64,000 bases of DNA from the NCBI RefSeq assembly GCF_001905145.1, contig NZ_LWLB01000007.1:47157-111156 (forward strand), written 5' to 3'. This DNA comes from Nocardiopsis sp. TSRI0078. Its GTDB lineage: Bacteria > Actinomycetota > Actinomycetes > Streptosporangiales > Streptosporangiaceae. This document shows positions 42,447 to 50,721 of this stretch, piece by piece (the stretch's first letter is position 1; each line of letters begins with the position of its first letter). The translations under genes and the position numbers were made by a program. Below the pieces are notes generated by a model. The model had not been told where the DNA came from, did no database searches, and worked only from the letters and a program-made list of their open reading frames with translations.

Positions 42447-43469
42447 ATGACCGCGAACACCGAGGCGACCACGGCCGACGGCGGCGAACCCGCCGCGAGC
42501 GGCCTGGGACTGGTCCACGAGCAGGGGCGCTCACTGCGCCTGACCCACGACGGCGGCGAGCTCTTCCGCTACGTGTACCGGCCCTGGGACGTCCAGCTGG
42601 AGGCGCCGCGCCCCTACCTCCATCCGATCCGCACCCTGGGCGGGGACACCGTCAGCCTCTACCGGCCGCACGACCACGTGTGGCACAAGGGGATCGCCTG
42701 GTCCCTGCCCAACGTGGGACCGGCCAACTTCTGGGGCGGCCCCACCTACCTCCGGGACTCGGGGTACCGGCAGCTCGCCAACGACGGCTCGACAGAGCAC
42801 CGCTCCTTCGACCGGATCGAGACCTCACCGGAACGGGTCTCGATCGGTGAACGGCTGGAGTGGGTGACCGAGCAGGGCGAGACCTGGTTCTCCGAACGGC
42901 GGGGGCTGCGGGTGACCGCGGCCCCCGACCGGGGGGCGTGGACCCTGGTGTTCACGACCTCGTTCACCAACCTGACCGGCGGGGCGGTCCCCTTCGGCAG
43001 CCCCACCACCGAGGGGAGGCCCAACGCCGGGTACGGAGGGCTGTTCTGGCGCGGACCCCGCTCCTTCAGCGGGGGCCGGGTCCACGCCGAGGGACGGGAG
43101 GGCGACGACGACCTCATGGGGACGCGCTCGCCCTGGCTGGGCTTCGTCGGCCGCCACGACGGTACGAACGGGGCGTCCACGCTGGTGTTCGTGGACGCCC
43201 CGGACAACCCCGGCCACCCCGTGAAGTGGTTCGTGCGCAGCGGGATCTTCGCCTGCGTGTGCCCGGCGCCGTTCTTCGACGAGGTGGTGACCGTCGACGC
43301 GGGGGACACCCTCGCCTACCGGTACGCGGTCGTCGTCGCCGACGGCGACCGGGGCGGGGAGGGCGCCAAGGTCCTCGCCGACATGGGCCTGGGAGAGCTG
43401 GAACGGGAGGCGGACGAGAGCGCCGCGGCGGGCGCCGCCGGGAACGCGGGACCCGGGGAGGCGCGGTGA
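42447..43469 (+). CDS. DUF6807 (PmoA family) protein
   Basis: The 340-aa product matches the PmoA family/DUF6807, found beside Gfo/Idh oxidoreductases and sugar genes: YRPWDVQLEAPRPYLHPIRTLGG, SLYRPHDHVWHKGIAWSLPNVG, NFWGGPTY and NAGYGGLFWRGPRSF. The conserved His/Asp cluster near residues 68-77 (HDHVWHKG) suggests a metal or sugar site. Despite the name, it has no relation to methane oxidation. Its function is not established. The gene is coupled by GTGA to the cupin gene. Confidence 0.85.
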   Translation: MTANTEATTADGGEPAASGLGLVHEQGRSLRLTHDGGELFRYVYRPWDVQLEAPRPYLHPIRTLGGDTVSLYRPHDHVWHKGIAWSLPNVGPANFWGGPTYLRDSGYRQLANDGSTEHRSFDRIETSPERVSIGERLEWVTEQGETWFSERRGLRVTAAPDRGAWTLVFTTSFTNLTGGAVPFGSPTTEGRPNAGYGGLFWRGPRSFSGGRVHAEGREGDDDLMGTRSPWLGFVGRHDGTNGASTLVFVDAPDNPGHPVKWFVRSGIFACVCPAPFFDEVVTVDAGDTLAYRYAVVVADGDRGGEGAKVLADMGLGELEREADESAAAGAAGNAGPGEAR

Positions 43470-44209
43470 AGGGTCCGCGTGTCCCCGGGTTCCCCGGCGG
43501 CACCGCCGTCTCCCACCTGCGGGTCTACGACTGGCCGGCGGCCGACGGGCTCGCGGGCGGCTCGCCGCACCTGCACACCGCCTCGGCGGAGGGGTACGTG
43601 GTGCTGCGGGGCGAGGGCGTCCTGGAGAGCCTCAGCGGAGCCGGGTTCCAGCAGACCCCGCTGCGTCCCGGCAGCCTGCTGTGGTTCACGCCGGGGACCG
43701 TGCACCGGCTGGTCAACGACAGCGGGGACCTGGAGATCCTGGTCGTCATGCAGAACGCGGGCCTGCCGGAGTCGGGTGACGCCGTGCTCACCTACCCCGC
43801 CAAGGTCCTGATCGATCCGGACGCCTACCGCCGGGCCACCGTGCTGCCCCAGGCCGTCACCTCGGCCGAGCGGGCGGCACGGGAACGCCGCGACCTCGCC
43901 GTGGAGGGCTACCTGGAGCTGCGCGCGCGGGTGGAGCGCGAGGGCCCGCGGGCTCTGGAGGGGCTGTACAGGGCCGCGGTGGAACTGGTCCGCGAACGGG
44001 CCGCCGGGTGGCACCACCACGTCGAGCGGGGTCCGGTCCACCAGGCGCGGACCACCGTGCGGCACCTGGAGGCGCTGGCCGACGGTGACGGGGAGCACCT
44101 CGTGGAGTCCGCCGTCTACACCGCCGACACCCCCTCCGGGCCGCTCCGCAGCGGTATGTGCGGGCACCTGAGGGTGTGGGACCTCGACGGCGCCAGGAGG
44201 GTCGGCTGA
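43466..44209 (+). CDS. Cupin-domain protein
   Basis: The 247-aa product has a cupin fold in residues about 30-105: PHLHTASAEGYVVLRGEG gives the first metal motif (His, His, Glu) and PGSLLWFTPGTVHRLVND the second (His). The C-terminal half is helical (RAARERRDLAVEGYLELRARV) with a WHHHVE patch. In this operon a sugar isomerase, epimerase or sensor role fits, but none is shown. The GTG overlaps the previous stop by 4 nt. A hairpin 40 bp downstream ends the operon. Confidence 0.8.
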   Translation: MKGPRVPGFPGGTAVSHLRVYDWPAADGLAGGSPHLHTASAEGYVVLRGEGVLESLSGAGFQQTPLRPGSLLWFTPGTVHRLVNDSGDLEILVVMQNAGLPESGDAVLTYPAKVLIDPDAYRRATVLPQAVTSAERAARERRDLAVEGYLELRARVEREGPRALEGLYRAAVELVRERAAGWHHHVERGPVHQARTTVRHLEALADGDGEHLVESAVYTADTPSGPLRSGMCGHLRVWDLDGARRVG

Positions 44210-44248
44210 GCGAACCGGGATGAGAGCGGATCGGGGGTCCGCGAAGCC

Positions 44249-44300
44249 GGGGCCGGTACCGGAAGCGTCCGGGTAGGGGGCGCTGCCCGGTGCCGGCCCC
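44249..44300 (+). terminator. Terminator of the carbohydrate operon
   Basis: GGGGCCGGTACCGG (44249-44262) pairs with CCGGTGCCGGCCCC (44287-44300), 14 bp with one G-T wobble and a 24-nt loop, 40 bp beyond the cupin stop. Confidence 0.65.
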
Positions 44301-44481
44301 TTCCGGTGCCGCGGCGGCGCCTCGTGGAGGCTCCCGCGGCGCCGTCGCGCGCCCCGGGACGCCGCTGCGTCCGGGCCCTTGGTGCCCCCCCGGCAGGAAC
44401 CCCGGGAACGCGAGAACCCGGCGAGGGGCGTCTGGCGGCCTCCGCCGGGTAGCGTGGTCCCACGGGTCCCGAAGAGAAGTC

Positions 44482-44528
44482 GCGGGCCGCCGACAAGCCG
44501 ACCGGAGGCCAGCGAGCAGCAACCCGCG
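44482..44528. repeat. Direct repeat of the tRNA-Leu terminator, degenerate copy
   Basis: This 47-bp stretch is 43/47 identical to 44567-44613, 85 bp away. It keeps the outer GCGGG/CCCGC stem but loses two pairs of the inner palindrome and has no T tract on the minus strand. Confidence 0.7.
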
Positions 44529-44559
44529 GTGTCCGGGGGCACGGGGGTCGTCCCCCGAA

Positions 44560-44612
44560 AGAAAAAGCGGGCCGCCGGCAAGCTGACCTGAGGTCAGCGA
44601 GCAGCAACCCGC
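44560..44612 (-). terminator. Terminator of tRNA-Leu
   Basis: Read on the minus strand, a long stem GCGGG...CCCGC with an inner perfect palindrome (CTGACC-TCA-GGTCAG) is followed by TTTTTCTTT. It starts 7 nt after the tRNA 3' end. Confidence 0.82.
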
Positions 44613-44618
44613 GTAGAG

Positions 44619-44701
44619 TGGGCGAGGAGGGATTTGAACCCTCACATCCTTTCGGACACACGGACCTGAACCGTGCGCGTCTACCGTTCCGCCACCCGCC
44701 C
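44619..44701 (-). tRNA. tRNA-Leu(CAG)
   Basis: The 83-nt cloverleaf has acceptor strands GGGCGGG/CTCGCCC (one G-T pair), a D arm GGCGGAACGGTAGACGC, an anticodon arm CACGG-TTCAGGT-CCGTG giving anticodon CAG, a long variable arm and a T arm GAGGG-TTCAAAT-CCCTC. Discriminator is A and CCA is not encoded. It reads CUG codons, the commonest Leu codon in this genome. Confidence 0.97.
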
Positions 44702-44931
44702 GAGTGACTCGTATGCAGTTGTGTTGCCAGGTGATCCGGGCTTTCCGTCCGGTTCCCCCTGGCGACATGAACAAGGCTAGCACGGTCTGGAGGTGGGTCG
44801 CACACGCATTCCGGTCCGCCGGCCGCGGGGCCCCGCGGGGCCCTCCCGGGGGTGCGCCTGAAACCAGGGGGCCCCTGACCCGGTTACGATCGTCTACACA
44901 TACGAAGTGGAGTACAAAAGGGAGGTACCTC

Positions 44932-45699
44932 GTGGGAGTGCTCCAACGCTTCGAGCGCAGGCTTGAGGGCATGATCGAAGGCACCTTCGCGATGGCCTTC
45001 AAGTCCGAGCTCCAACCGGTCGAGGTGGCGAGCGCCGTCCAGCGTGAGATGGACGAGCGTGCGGCGATCGTCGCCCAGGGCCGCACCCTGGTCCCGAACG
45101 ACTTCATCGTCGAACTGGCCGCCAGCGACAAGGAGCGCCTGGAAGTCTACGCCGACAGCCTGGGGCAGGAACTGTCCAAGCTGGCACGCGACTACGCGAC
45201 GGAGCAGGGCTACTCCTTCGTGGGTCCGGTACGTGTCCACTTCAGGTCCGACGAGGGCCTCAAGACGGGCCGCTTCCGGATCCGCTCCGGCGTCGTCCGC
45301 GGCACCATGGTCGGCAAGGACGGCGAGGTCCGCCAGCCCGTGGTCGATCCCGGCCCGTCCGGGGTCCAGCACCAGGCAGGCCGTCCGCGCCTGCTGATCT
45401 CCCCCGGCGGCGCCGCCACCGAGGGCAGCATCTCCAGCCACGGCATGCAGCAGTCCTTCGAGCTGACCACCCCGGTGACCCTCCTCGGTCGCGGCACCGA
45501 CTGCGACCTCCGCCTGGTCGACAACGGCGTCTCCCGCCACCACGTGGAGATCCGCCTGGACGGCGACGAGGCGATCCTGGTGGACAAGGGATCGACGAAC
45601 GGGACCTTCGTCAACGGGCAGCAGGTCAGGCAGGCCCGCCTCGTGGACGGAAGCAGGATCAGCCTGGGCCGTACCACGATGACGTTCCGCCGCGACTGA
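44932..45699 (+). CDS. fhaA: FhaA: DUF3662 and FHA-domain protein
   Basis: The 255-aa product has an N-terminal DUF3662 domain (about 1-120: VLQRFERRLEGMIEGTFAMAF) and a C-terminal FHA domain (about 180-255: TLLGRGTDCDLRLVDNGVSRHHVEI and KGSTNGTFVNG), which binds phosphothreonine. In mycobacteria FhaA (FipA) binds the phosphorylated MviN pseudokinase domain and tunes peptidoglycan synthesis. The linker is shorter than in mycobacteria. The GTG has GGGAGG 6 nt upstream. It heads the cluster to pknB; the tRNA-Leu gene lies upstream in divergent orientation. Confidence 0.95.
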   Translation: MGVLQRFERRLEGMIEGTFAMAFKSELQPVEVASAVQREMDERAAIVAQGRTLVPNDFIVELAASDKERLEVYADSLGQELSKLARDYATEQGYSFVGPVRVHFRSDEGLKTGRFRIRSGVVRGTMVGKDGEVRQPVVDPGPSGVQHQAGRPRLLISPGGAATEGSISSHGMQQSFELTTPVTLLGRGTDCDLRLVDNGVSRHHVEIRLDGDEAILVDKGSTNGTFVNGQQVRQARLVDGSRISLGRTTMTFRRD

Positions 45700-45986
45700 C
45701 ACCCCGGCGGGACCGACCGATCAGACCCGACAGGACCGCAACCAACAGCGTTCCGTCGGCGTCTGACAGGTCGAAATCCCGAGGCAGGCCGAATGCGGAC
45801 CCGCTGTCGGATATCCGGCCGGGAGGGTAGTCTCCGCGAAGACCTGACCGATCGGGCACAATGGTCGCGGCCGAAAGGCGCGACCGGCGACCTCGACACT
45901 CACCGACACGAAGGTGGGGAAGAACGGTGGCGGCGCAGATGACCGCCACCCCGGCCGAAGCACGACAGGGGCTGAAGAGCAGTTCG

Positions 45987-46490
45987 ATGTCCAACTTGAC
46001 CCTCATATTGATCAAGATCGCGTATCTCGCGGTGCTTTGGCTGTTCGTCCTCACTGCGATCGGTGTGATCCGTACGGATCTCTTCGGCTCCTCCAAGAAG
46101 AAGCCGCGGAGGAAACCCCGTCCCGCCCCCCGCTCCGCCCCGCGCCGGGAGGCACCCGCCTCGTCGCACCCGCCCCGGCCGCCGCGCTCACGCCGCAACG
46201 AGCCCACCGCCCTGGTCGTGACCCAGGGCTCGCTCAAGGGGACCACCGTCGACCTGGGTTCCCAGCCCATCCTCATCGGACGTGCTCCGGACTCCACGCT
46301 CGTCATCACCGACGACTACGCGTCCGGACGCCACGCGCGCGTCTACTCCGACAACGGCCGCTGGTTCGTGGAGGACCTCAACTCGACGAACGGCACCTAC
46401 CTCGGCCAGCAGAAGCTGAACCGCCCTCAGCCCATCACGGTGGGTCAGCCCATCCGTATCGGCAAAACCGTCCTGGAACTGCGCAAATGA
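45987..46490 (+). CDS. fhaB: FhaB: membrane-anchored FHA-domain protein
   Basis: The 167-aa product has one membrane segment (NLTLILIKIAYLAVLWLFVLTAIGVI, about 3-27), a basic linker (KKKPRRKPRPAPRSAPRR) and an FHA domain (about 80-165: ILIGRAPDSTLVITDDYASGRHARVY, LNSTNGTYLG). It should bind phosphorylated kinases or division proteins of the cluster. The ATG at 45987 gives the family N-terminus; a GTG at 45927 with GGGGAAG upstream would add 20 residues. Its stop overlaps the pstP start (ATGA). Confidence 0.92.
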   Translation: MSNLTLILIKIAYLAVLWLFVLTAIGVIRTDLFGSSKKKPRRKPRPAPRSAPRREAPASSHPPRPPRSRRNEPTALVVTQGSLKGTTVDLGSQPILIGRAPDSTLVITDDYASGRHARVYSDNGRWFVEDLNSTNGTYLGQQKLNRPQPITVGQPIRIGKTVLELRK

Positions 46491-47833
46491 CAATCGCTCT
46501 CCGATACGCGGCGTACTCCGACGTAGGATGCCTCCGCGAAGGCAACGAAGACTCCGGCTACGCCGGCCAGCACCTCCTCGCGGTCGCCGACGGCATGGGC
46601 GGTTACGCGGGCGGCGAGGTGGCCAGCTCCATCGCGATCTCCTCGATCCGCCGCCTCGACTTCGAGTCCCCGAGGTCCGACGAGATGGCCGAGGTGCTCC
46701 AGCAGGCCGTCGAGCAGGCCAACGCCTCCCTCTCGCGCAGGATCATGGAGGAGCCCCAGCTCGAGAACATGGGCACCACCCTGACGGCCATGCTCTGGGC
46801 CGGTTCCCGGGTGGCGCTCATCCACATCGGCGACTCCCGCGCCTACCTGATGCGCGGATCCCGCTTCGAGCAGATCACCCACGACCACACCCTGGTGCAG
46901 ACCCTGGTGGACGAGGGCAAGATCACCGAGGAGGAGGTCGCCACCCATCCGCAGCGGTCCCTCATCCTGCGCGCCCTGGACGGCAAGAGCCCGGTCGACC
47001 CCGACATCTCCATCAGCGAGGCCAAGCCCGGCGACCGCTACCTGCTCTGCTCCGACGGGCTCTCCGGCGTGGTGAGCAAGAAGACCATCCACGAGACCCT
47101 CGCCACCGAGGCCGATCCGCGAGGCGCGGCCAAGAAGCTCATCGAGCTGGCCATCCGCGGGGGCGGCCCGGACAACATCACCGCGGTCGTCGCCGACGTC
47201 ATCGAAACCGAGACCGACCGCGAGGGCCCCACCAGCTCCGCCCAGATCGTCGGCGCCGCCGACCAGCGCCGCGAGCACGACGACCAGGGCAACGACAGCC
47301 CGGCCAGACGGGCCCAGGAGCTGCGCGGCGGCGGTGACACCGCCGAGATGGACCCCGTGCGGGACGAGGTCCCGGCCGAGGCCCCCTACGCCGCGGCCCC
47401 CGGACACCACGAGCCCTACGACGACGACTACGACGACTACGAGGCCCCGCCGGCAGCCCGGCGGGGCCGTCCGGAACCGGAGGGCGGGTACCGCACCAGG
47501 CGCTGGTGGCCGATGGTGCTGGTGTTCGTGGTCGTGGTCGCCGTCGTCGCGGGCGCCACCTACTATTTCGGCCGCCAGTACGTGGACAGCCAGTACTACG
47601 TGGGCCCCTCCCCCTCCGGGGACACCGTCAGCATCTACCAGGGCATCAACACCGACATCGCGGGCTTCAGCCTGTCGGAGGAGATCGAGGACACCCGGAT
47701 CTCCCTGGACTCGCTCCCGGAGGCCGACCGCGGCGCCGTGGAGAACACCCTGCCCGCGGAGAACCTGGACGACGCGCGCGAGCGCGTCGACATGCTCGGC
47801 CAGGACACGGCGACCGAGGAAGGGTCCGGGTGA
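46487..47833 (+). CDS. pstP: PstP: PP2C Ser/Thr protein phosphatase
   Basis: The 448-aa product has a PP2C domain (about 5-240) with metal motifs NEDSGY, AVADGMGGYAGGE, HIGDSRAYLM, LCSDGLSGVV and GGPDNITAVV. A linker with Asp/Tyr repeats, one membrane helix (about 342-362: MVLVFVVVVAVVAGATYYFG) and an outside tail follow. It removes phosphates added by PknA and PknB to themselves, FhaA/B and cell-wall enzymes, and is the sole such phosphatase of the cluster. It is tightly coupled to fhaB and rodA. Confidence 0.95.
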   Translation: MTIALRYAAYSDVGCLREGNEDSGYAGQHLLAVADGMGGYAGGEVASSIAISSIRRLDFESPRSDEMAEVLQQAVEQANASLSRRIMEEPQLENMGTTLTAMLWAGSRVALIHIGDSRAYLMRGSRFEQITHDHTLVQTLVDEGKITEEEVATHPQRSLILRALDGKSPVDPDISISEAKPGDRYLLCSDGLSGVVSKKTIHETLATEADPRGAAKKLIELAIRGGGPDNITAVVADVIETETDREGPTSSAQIVGAADQRREHDDQGNDSPARRAQELRGGGDTAEMDPVRDEVPAEAPYAAAPGHHEPYDDDYDDYEAPPAARRGRPEPEGGYRTRRWWPMVLVFVVVVAVVAGATYYFGRQYVDSQYYVGPSPSGDTVSIYQGINTDIAGFSLSEEIEDTRISLDSLPEADRGAVENTLPAENLDDARERVDMLGQDTATEEGSG

Positions 47834-47839
47834 GTCGGC

Positions 47840-49249
47840 TTGAGTAGCACCTCCGCTCCCGAGGCACCGACCGCGTTGCCGCCCGTCAAGCGGCGCAACG
47901 CCGAACTGGTCCTCATCGCCTTCGCCATCGGCATCACCATGGCGGGCATCGCGCTGGCGGGCATCAACCTCAACGGCCGGGTCCCCGCCGCGATATGGAC
48001 GGTGGGCCTGACCTTCGGCGCCTTGTCGGCCGCCGCCCACGTGGCGATGCGGTTCCTGGCTCCCTACGCCGACCCGCTGATCCTGCCGTGCACGCTGTTC
48101 CTCAACGGGATCGGCGTGGCGATGATCTGGCGGATCCAGGCGGGCGAGGCCGAGGACATCGAGCGCGCCGGCGTCGGCATGCAGCTGGTCTGGACGGCGG
48201 TCGGCCTGATCTGCTGCTTCCTCATCATCATCTTCCTCAAGGACCCGCGCGTCCTGCAGCGCTACACCTACATCAGCGGCCTGGTCGCGATCATCCTGCT
48301 CGCGCTCCCGGCCATCCCCGGCCTGGGCAAGGAGGTCTACGGCGCCCGCCTGTGGATCGGCATCGGCCCGTTCACCATGCAGCCGTCGGAGTTCGCCAAG
48401 ATCGCGCTGGTGGTCTTCCTGGCGTCCTACCTGATGAGCAAACGCCAGGTACTGCAGATCGTCGGCAAGCCGATCAAGCTGGGCCGCTTCACGCTCATCG
48501 AGCTGCCCCGGGCCCGCGACCTGGCGCCGATCCTGGTCGGCTGGGTACTGGCCATCGGCATGCTGGTGCTCCTGCGCGACCTGGGCACCTCGCTGCTGCT
48601 CTTCGGCACCTTCCTGGCGATGCTGTACGTGGCCACCCAGCGCTCCTCGTGGGTGACCATCGGCCTGGTCCTGTTCGCCGGCGGAGCGTCCGTGGCCTAT
48701 CTGCTCTTCTGGCACGTCCGGGCCCGCGTCAACATCTGGCTCAACGCCTTCGACCGGGAGGTCTACGACGCGGTCGGCGGCAGCGCGCAGCTGGTGCAGG
48801 GGCTGGTGGGCATGGCCTACGGCGGCCTCTTCGGCACCGGCCTCGGCGCGGGGGAGCTGTACAGCACCTTCGCCGCCGACAGCGACCTCATCCTCGCCAC
48901 GATCGGCGAGGAGCTGGGCGTGACCGGACTGCTCGCCATCCTGCTGGTCCTCGGCCTGCTGGTGGAGCGCGGCATGCGCATCGCCCTGGCGGCCACCGGG
49001 GCGTTCAACAAGCTGCTGGCCAGCGGCGTCGCCTTCCTTCTCGCCTACCAGGTCTTCATCGTCCTGGGCGGGCTGACCCGGGTCATCCCACTGACCGGTT
49101 CCACCACACCGTTCATGGCGGCCGGCGGCTCCGCCCTGATGGCGAGCTGGATCATGATGGGCATCCTGCTCCGCATCAGCGACAACGCCCGCCGCCCCGC
49201 ACCACAGGCCATCCAGGACGAGGGCGCGACCCAGGTGATCCAACGATGA
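47840..49249 (+). CDS. rodA: RodA: SEDS-family peptidoglycan glycosyltransferase
   Basis: The 469-aa polytopic membrane protein has about 10-12 helices and SEDS motifs: RLWIGIGPFTMQPSEFAKIALVVFLA, LLRDLGTSLLLFG and the C-terminal GLTRVIPLTGSTTPFMAAGGSAL. SEDS proteins polymerise lipid II with a class B PBP, here encoded next (ATGA overlap). The start is a TTG at 47840, 7 bp after pstP. Streptomycete-type FtsW genes lie elsewhere with ftsQ, so RodA is the better name for this cluster. Confidence 0.93.
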   Translation: MSSTSAPEAPTALPPVKRRNAELVLIAFAIGITMAGIALAGINLNGRVPAAIWTVGLTFGALSAAAHVAMRFLAPYADPLILPCTLFLNGIGVAMIWRIQAGEAEDIERAGVGMQLVWTAVGLICCFLIIIFLKDPRVLQRYTYISGLVAIILLALPAIPGLGKEVYGARLWIGIGPFTMQPSEFAKIALVVFLASYLMSKRQVLQIVGKPIKLGRFTLIELPRARDLAPILVGWVLAIGMLVLLRDLGTSLLLFGTFLAMLYVATQRSSWVTIGLVLFAGGASVAYLLFWHVRARVNIWLNAFDREVYDAVGGSAQLVQGLVGMAYGGLFGTGLGAGELYSTFAADSDLILATIGEELGVTGLLAILLVLGLLVERGMRIALAATGAFNKLLASGVAFLLAYQVFIVLGGLTRVIPLTGSTTPFMAAGGSALMASWIMMGILLRISDNARRPAPQAIQDEGATQVIQR

Positions 49250-50721
49250 ACACACCGATCCGCAGACTCAGCATCTTCTCGCTGCTCCTGCTCCTGGTCC
49301 TGATGCTCAACGTCACCTGGATCCAGGGCTTCCAGGCCCAGGCCATCCGTGACGATCCGCTCAACACGCGCAAGTTCAGCGAGCGCCTGAGCGAGGCCCG
49401 CGGCCCCATCCAGGTGGCGGGGGAGAACGTGGCCGAGTCGAACAACATCGCCGAGGAGGGCAAGCCCCCGCGGTACCAGCGCGAGTACGTCGGCGGCGGC
49501 CTGTACACGCCGGTCGTCGGCTCCTTCCGCACCTACGGCGCCTCGGGCATCGAGGCCACCGAGAACTCGCTGCTCGACGGCTCCGACGAGCGCCTGGCGG
49601 TGCGCAACTTCCGCGACATCATCACCGGCCGCGAGCCCGAGGGCGCCCAGGTCCAGCTGACCCTGGACCCCGAGGTGCAAAAGGCGGGCTACGAGGGTTT
49701 CCAGGCCCTGGGCGGCAAGAACGGCGCGGCCGTCGCGCTCGACCCCGGGACGGGGGCGATCCTGGGCGCGGTCTCCTTCCCGTCCTACGACGCCAACGAC
49801 GTCTCCAGCATCACCGACACCGAACAGGCCGTGGAGAACTACACGGAGCTGGAGAACGACCCGCGCAAGCCACTGCTGAACCGGGCCCTCAACGAGCGCT
49901 ACCCGCCGGGCTCGACGTTCAAGGTGGTGACCGCCTCGGCGGCCATGGAGTACCTGGACGCGGGTCCGGACAGCACCATGGACGCGCCCGACAACCTGGA
50001 CCTGGGCAGGAACCTGCCCAACGCCACCCCGGGCGGCACCTGCAACGGCGGCCAGCCGGACACCCTGGCGCACTCGATCAAGATCTCCTGCAACACCTCG
50101 ATGGCCAACTGGGCGATCGAGGTCGGAGGCCAGAACCTGGCGGACCAGGCCGCCGCGTACGGGTTCCACCCCAGCGCCGAGGCGGCGGAGTCGGCGGAGG
50201 AGCTCACCGTCCCGATGTCGGTGACCCCGAGCTACGCCCCCGTGGAGACCGACCCCAACATCCTCGGACGCGCGGGCATCGGCCAGTCCAACGTGGAGGC
50301 GACCCCGCTGCAGATGGCGATGGTCGCCTCGGGTGTGGCCAACTCGGGTGAGGTCATGCGACCCTACGTGGTGGACACCGTGCGCGACTCGGACCTGTCG
50401 GTGGTCACCCAGACCAGTCCGCAGAGCTACTCCCAGGCGGTCAGCGCCAGCACGGCCGAGGAGCTCACCGAGATGATGCTCGGCGTCACCCAGGAGGGTG
50501 GCTCGGGCACCAACGCCGCCATCCCCGGCGTGGAGGTCGCCGGCAAGACCGGTACCGCGGAGACCGGGGAGGGCAACGACACCCACAACTGGTTCATCGG
50601 CTTCGCCCCGGCCGACGACCCGCAGATCGCGGTCGCGGTCGTGGTCGAGTTCGGAGGCGGCAGCGGTAACCAGCTGGCGGCCCCGATCGCCCGTCAGATG
50701 ATGGAGGCAGCGGTTCTGTAG
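49246..50721 (+). CDS. pbpA: PbpA: class B penicillin-binding protein
   Basis: The 491-aa transpeptidase has an N-terminal membrane anchor (LSIFSLLLLLVLMLNVTWI, about 8-27), a dimerisation region and the transpeptidase domain with S*xxK in PPGSTFKVV (about 223), SxN in ISCNTSM (about 281) and KTG in AGKTGTAE (about 433). It crosslinks new glycan made by RodA. PknB phosphorylates its orthologue in mycobacteria. It has normal length for PbpA. Confidence 0.95.
   Translation: MNTPIRRLSIFSLLLLLVLMLNVTWIQGFQAQAIRDDPLNTRKFSERLSEARGPIQVAGENVAESNNIAEEGKPPRYQREYVGGGLYTPVVGSFRTYGASGIEATENSLLDGSDERLAVRNFRDIITGREPEGAQVQLTLDPEVQKAGYEGFQALGGKNGAAVALDPGTGAILGAVSFPSYDANDVSSITDTEQAVENYTELENDPRKPLLNRALNERYPPGSTFKVVTASAAMEYLDAGPDSTMDAPDNLDLGRNLPNATPGGTCNGGQPDTLAHSIKISCNTSMANWAIEVGGQNLADQAAAYGFHPSAEAAESAEELTVPMSVTPSYAPVETDPNILGRAGIGQSNVEATPLQMAMVASGVANSGEVMRPYVVDTVRDSDLSVVTQTSPQSYSQAVSASTAEELTEMMLGVTQEGGSGTNAAIPGVEVAGKTGTAETGEGNDTHNWFIGFAPADDPQIAVAVVVEFGGGSGNQLAAPIARQMMEAAVL

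Noticed and set aside
46445..49255. 936-codon minus-strand frame opposite pstP and rodA
   Set aside because: Antisense to two clear genes; no motif.
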